This document shows, one piece after another, positions 60,846-64,000 of a DNA stretch of 64,000 nucleotides. This DNA is from JBDTVS01 sp040007095 (lineage in GTDB: Bacteria > Acidobacteriota > Vicinamibacteria > Vicinamibacterales > CAVVIG01): positions 21,865 through 85,864 of the forward strand of contig JBDTVS010000019.1 of the NCBI GenBank assembly GCA_040007095.1. The letters are read 5' to 3'. The number at the start of each line of letters is the position of its first letter. Positions within the stretch are counted from its first letter, which is position 1. Below the pieces are notes generated by a model. The model had not been told where the DNA came from and made no database searches. It worked only from the letters and a program-made list of their open reading frames with translations. Position numbers and translations under genes: made by a program.

Positions 60846-60930
60846 CAGTTTCAATGTCAACCACCGAGATCACCGACATCACCGAGAGAAATCCCAGTGG
60901 TTGCCTCGCTGCACCCGGTGTGCTCGGTCG
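60846..60930 (+). repeat. CACCGAG-type inverted repeat (copy A5)
   Basis: CAGTTTCAATGTCAACCACC and then GAGATCACCGACATCACCGA give three units at 9-bp period; a degenerate right arm (GGTGTGCTCGGT) follows. It lies 25 bp after copy C3, before the next PQQ gene. Confidence 0.7.
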
Positions 60931-60988
60931 TAAGCGTCACACTGATACACGATGTGTCCCATCGCAACAGGTTGTGAGAAGGCCCGCC

Positions 60989-62635
60989 ATGAAATCAATG
61001 CGTGCGGTTGGTTCGCTAGTCTGCCTGGCCGCGGCGGCGGCGCTGCCGGTCGCGCTGGGCCTGGTGCTGGTCAGCGCACAAGAGGGTGGCGCGCCCAACG
61101 TCACGTATCAGGACCTGCTCGATGGTTTGAAGAATCCCACTCGATGGCTCACGTATTCAGGCGACTACAACGGACAGCGCCACAGTCCGCTGAAGCAGAT
61201 CACGCCGGAGAACGCGTCTCGTCTGACGGCACAGTGGACCTACCAGACTGGAACGACCGCGCGCGGTCGCGGATTCGAAGCCACCGCACTGGTGCTGGAC
61301 GGAGTCGTCTACGTGACGGGGCCCAACAACTTTGCCTGGGCGCTCGACGCGCGCACGGGCCGCCCGTTCTGGCAGTATCGGCGCGACTTGCCGAACGACC
61401 TGACCTACGGCGCCTCGGCCCCGGTGAATCGCGGCTTCGGCGTGTTCGGCGACAAGCTGTTCATGGTCACGCTCGACGCGCACCTGCTGGCCCTCGACAT
61501 GAAGACGGGAGCCGTGGTGTGGGACGTGGTGCTCGCCGACTACAAGGTCGGCTATTCGGCGACGCTCGCTCCACTGGTGATCAAAGACAAGGTGATTGTC
61601 GGCATCTCGGGCAGCGACTATCCGACCCGGGGGTTTCTCGACGCTTACGATCCGAAGACCGGGGCGCGGATCTGGCGGTTCTATACGGTGCCGGGGATGG
61701 GCGAGGCTGGCAGCGAAACCTGGCCGACCTCCGTCGAGGTGCTGGCGCGGGGTGGTGGCGGCACCTGGGTCACCGGCAGCTACGATCCGCAGTTGAACAC
61801 GCTCTACTGGGGCACGGGCAATCCCAACCCCGACTACTACGGCGAGGATCGGAAGGGCGACAACCTGTTCACGGCGTCGCTGATTGCGGTTGACGCCGAT
61901 ACCGGCAGGCTGAAGTGGCATTTCCAGTTCACACCGCACGATACCCACGACTGGGATTCGAACCACGTGCCGGTGCTGGCCGACCTGACCATAGGCGGTC
62001 AGCCGCGCAAGGTTGTGATGGTCGCCAACCGTAACGGATTTTTCTACGTGCTCGACCGCGTGACGGGAAAGGTCCTGTTCGGAAAGCCGTTCACCGATAC
62101 GACGTGGGCGAGGGCGCTCGGTCCGGACGACCATCCGATCGTCCTGAACGATGGCAGCCAGGGATGCATTCCCGATCAGTGGGGCGGCACCAACTTCATG
62201 CCACCCTCCTTCGACCCCGCACGCAAACTGTTCTTCGTCACCGCGCGTGAAACGTGCGCGACCTACGTGCCGCAACGGCAAACGATCGTCCCGGGGCAGG
62301 CGTCGGTGAGCGGCGTCGTTCGGCGCGACCTCGACAAGGCGTACGGCGCGTTGCGCGCGCTCGACGCGACGACGGGCGAGCGCAAATGGGAATTCCGGTA
62401 CGCCACACCGACGTTCTCAGGTGTGCTGTCGACGGCAGCGGGCGTCGTGTTCGGCGGCGACAACGAAGGCAATTTCATGGCCTTCGACGCGCGCACCGGG
62501 AAAAATCTCTGGCACTACCAGACAGGCTCGCCCATCTGGGGCGGCTCGCCGATGACCTACCTCCTCGACCGCAGGCAGTACGTCCTCATCCCGTCCGGTT
62601 CGGCGGTGACGGTCTTCGCCCTGCCCCTGAACTAG
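60989..62635 (+). CDS. PQQ-dependent alcohol dehydrogenase
   Basis: ATG 60989 follows GAGAAGG. A signal peptide (cleavage near VLVSAQ) leads into a 548-residue quinoprotein with TYSGDYNGQRHSPLKQITPE, ALDARTGRPFWQYRR, YWGTGNPNPDYYGEDRKGDN, TPHDTHDWDSNHVPVL and YVLDRVTGKVLFGKPF. These are methanol/ethanol-dehydrogenase family motifs. The acids in THDWDSN fit the catalytic and metal-binding site. No haem is fused; the small cytochrome at 62994 is the likely acceptor. The choice of alcohol and of Ca or lanthanide is open. Confidence 0.9.
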   Translation: MKSMRAVGSLVCLAAAAALPVALGLVLVSAQEGGAPNVTYQDLLDGLKNPTRWLTYSGDYNGQRHSPLKQITPENASRLTAQWTYQTGTTARGRGFEATALVLDGVVYVTGPNNFAWALDARTGRPFWQYRRDLPNDLTYGASAPVNRGFGVFGDKLFMVTLDAHLLALDMKTGAVVWDVVLADYKVGYSATLAPLVIKDKVIVGISGSDYPTRGFLDAYDPKTGARIWRFYTVPGMGEAGSETWPTSVEVLARGGGGTWVTGSYDPQLNTLYWGTGNPNPDYYGEDRKGDNLFTASLIAVDADTGRLKWHFQFTPHDTHDWDSNHVPVLADLTIGGQPRKVVMVANRNGFFYVLDRVTGKVLFGKPFTDTTWARALGPDDHPIVLNDGSQGCIPDQWGGTNFMPPSFDPARKLFFVTARETCATYVPQRQTIVPGQASVSGVVRRDLDKAYGALRALDATTGERKWEFRYATPTFSGVLSTAAGVVFGGDNEGNFMAFDARTGKNLWHYQTGSPIWGGSPMTYLLDRRQYVLIPSGSAVTVFALPLN

Positions 62636-62993
62636 GCCCTTTTCAACAGGCAATCTCAAACGCGTCCCAGGCGGAACCCGGCCTATCCGACCGCCGACAG
62701 ACCTGCCTGACCGGCCCGCCAGCGTTCGTCGCCGCGGACAATGTCGCGGCGCTGCGAAATTTCCCCCTGAGGCTCGCGGCCAATTTTGTCGTTCGCTCAA
62801 CCGTTCCGCGTCAGGAACCGGCAGGCCGCCGAGTCCCAGCCGGCTCTTTCCGCGGCGACAAACCAGCGTGACAGTCGTCAGCTGACGAGGCGGTGAGGGT
62901 GCGTCCAAGCAGCAACGCGCCGGCTGTGCAGTTTGGAACAGATCTTGGATTGGCATCCAAGTAATCATCCTTGGCACGTTGAGAGGAGCGCTC
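62636..62993. other. 358-bp gap, no gene seen
   Basis: No protein-like frame, hairpin or repeat-family member is visible. GAGAGGAG (62980-62987) is the ribosome-binding site of the following cytochrome gene. Confidence 0.5.
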
Positions 62994-63335
62994 ATGGTTC
63001 GAGTGGGATCGTTTGTCGTGTCGTCGTGTGTCGTCGCGTTCGGTCTGGGTCTTGCCACGCCAGTCAGGGCGCAGGACGCAAAAGCCGGTGAGAAGCTATT
63101 CGCCGATCAGAAATGCTCCGTGTGTCACTCCGTCGCGGGAAAAGGCAACGTCAAGGGGCCGCTCGATGACGTGGGCAGCCGGCTGCCGGCCGCTGACATC
63201 CGCGCCTGGCTCACCGACGCGAAAGCGATGACGGCCAAGACCAAGGCGCCACGCAAACCGGAAATGAAGGCCTATGCGCTTGAAAAAAACGAGGTCGATG
63301 CGCTTGTCGCGTATCTCCTGACCATGAAGAAGTAG
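62994..63335 (+). CDS. small periplasmic cytochrome c
   Basis: The 113-residue precursor has a signal peptide (cleavage near VRAQD), a single CSVCH haem site (41-45) and a probable axial methionine in KPEMKAYAL. It is a class I cytochrome of about 87 residues after processing. Position after a PQQ dehydrogenase indicates it shuttles electrons onward. GAGAGGAG supports ATG 62994 over the TTG at 62979. Confidence 0.88.
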   Translation: MVRVGSFVVSSCVVAFGLGLATPVRAQDAKAGEKLFADQKCSVCHSVAGKGNVKGPLDDVGSRLPAADIRAWLTDAKAMTAKTKAPRKPEMKAYALEKNEVDALVAYLLTMKK

Positions 63336-63504
63336 TTGCCGCAGATCGTGTCAGCGCGTCAACGCGGGGTCGTTTACGGTCGTGTTCTGCCGGTTGCCGG
63401 TCGCGCCAGCGTGCGGGCAGAGGGTCGAGACTGTCCTGCACGACATTTGCGAACCGTCAGCGCATTGCTGTGTTTGTTCCTTACCGCCCTCGGAGCCTTG
63501 CACC

Positions 63505-64000
63505 ATGAATCTTGATCGGAATCAGCTGAGATCGCGCGCGATCATCGGTGTGTTCGCGCTGGCGTGGGTCGCAGCGGTTGGTGTGTCCGCCGCCGGGGCC
63601 CCGGCCTCGGCGCGGCGCGCAGTGCCCGCGGGGCCTTCTCCTGCGGGCCTGATGCAGGCGTCATCTGCACCCCAGGCGAGCGGCGTCGTGGGCGATGATA
63701 CGTGCACGGCCTGCCACGAGTCGGAAGGCAAGTCCCTTCGCGCGACCCTTCACGGGAAGGCGCAAAACGCCCGGACTCCGGCCGCCAAGGCAAACCAATC
63801 GTGTGAAACCTGCCACGGTCCTGGCCGGGAGCACGCCGAGTCTGGCGACAAGACCAAGATCAAAGTGTTCACGGCAATGGCCCCGAAGGACATCAACGCC
63901 ACCTGCCTCGCGTGCCACAGCAAGGGCGCGCACGGCCAGTGGAACGGCGGCATGCACGACGCGCGCAACCTCTCGTGCGCGAGCTGCCACAGCGTCCACA
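63505..64000 (+). CDS. multihaem c-type cytochrome, DmsE/MtrA-like (right-truncated)
   Basis: The frame starts at ATG 63505 and is cut by the window edge after 165 codons. A leader helix (IIGVFALAWVAAVGVSAAG) is followed by four CxxCH haem motifs at residues 67-71, 100-104, 134-138 and 158-162, with spacing and context (GDDTCTACHES, CETCHGPGREH, TCLACHSKGAHGQW, SCASCHSVH) typical of DmsE/MtrA decahaem cytochromes. These carry electrons across the outer membrane inside a porin. More haems and perhaps a porin gene are expected to the right. Confidence 0.85.
   Translation, partial: MNLDRNQLRSRAIIGVFALAWVAAVGVSAAGAPASARRAVPAGPSPAGLMQASSAPQASGVVGDDTCTACHESEGKSLRATLHGKAQNARTPAAKANQSCETCHGPGREHAESGDKTKIKVFTAMAPKDINATCLACHSKGAHGQWNGGMHDARNLSCASCHSVH

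Noticed and set aside
40000..61000. CRISPR array suggested by short repeated units in gaps
   Set aside because: Units are 8-10 bp, directly adjacent and degenerate, with no spacers of uniform length and no cas genes.
1..64000. tRNA, rRNA or riboswitch genes
   Set aside because: No cloverleaf with a TTCGA-type loop and acceptor stem, no rRNA core sequence and no known riboswitch core was found in the gaps examined by eye; a covariance-model scan could not be run.

Overview
The window looks like a chromosomal segment of a high-GC, Gram-negative soil-type bacterium, most probably an Acidobacteriota of the Vicinamibacteria type. This is inference from content: an Oar-like TonB receptor with an N-terminal carboxypeptidase-like domain, TamA/TamB, several secreted PQQ dehydrogenases with c-type cytochromes, and a TreS osmolyte locus. 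No rRNA, tRNA, CRISPR array, prophage or intact transposase was seen.

Layout. 1-4768 (+): end of a cytochrome c, an NHL-propeller protein, a double SnoaL protein and a secreted esterase. 4775-8649 (-): an osmotic-stress group (a 3' scrap of otsA, a mechanosensitive-channel-like protein, a glycosyltransferase, trehalose synthase). 9120-10628 (+): an NtrC-type activator behind a candidate sigma-54 promoter. 11165-17530: TamA-TamB envelope pair. 17646-24841: a coiled-coil protein, a GIY-YIG nuclease, and a two-component pair made of a 1459-residue CheB-CheR-PAS-histidine kinase and a NarL-type regulator. 25022-28360: a DNA-repair island (5'-3' exonuclease, LigC-type ligase, LigD-type polymerase) without Ku in view. 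28549-34615: SecD-like domain protein, Crp/Fnr regulator, DksA-like protein, TerC, RimK-like ATP-grasp enzyme, zinc-ribbon SDR, cupin. 34651-37758 (-): membrane protein and AtoE-type transporter, divergent from a cytochrome-PQQ dehydrogenase (37785).

39706-49865 (+) holds a complete ribose/galactose-type ABC importer (ATPase, two permeases, binding lipoprotein) with an MFS transporter, a 3-hydroxyisobutyrate-dehydrogenase-like enzyme, a lactonase-like MBL protein and an SDR. It reads as uptake and oxidation of a sugar or sugar acid. 49964-53602 (-) holds another MFS transporter and an ABC-2 exporter. 53774-64000 (+) is a periplasmic oxidation region: TonB receptor, secreted MBL hydrolase, two PQQ dehydrogenases, di-haem and mono-haem cytochromes, and the start of a DmsE/MtrA-like multihaem cytochrome cut by the right edge.

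The most unusual feature is the non-coding DNA. Many intergenic gaps contain dispersed repeats. One set is 160-165 bp palindromic elements with related cores and a small internal stem whose bases covary. The other is arms built from 8-9 bp periods (CACCGAGAT, CACGAAAA, CACAAAGGT, GGGCAGGTX types). Several touch genes: they supply stop codons, extend protein ends or sit over start codons. They are the best candidates here for something not well described.
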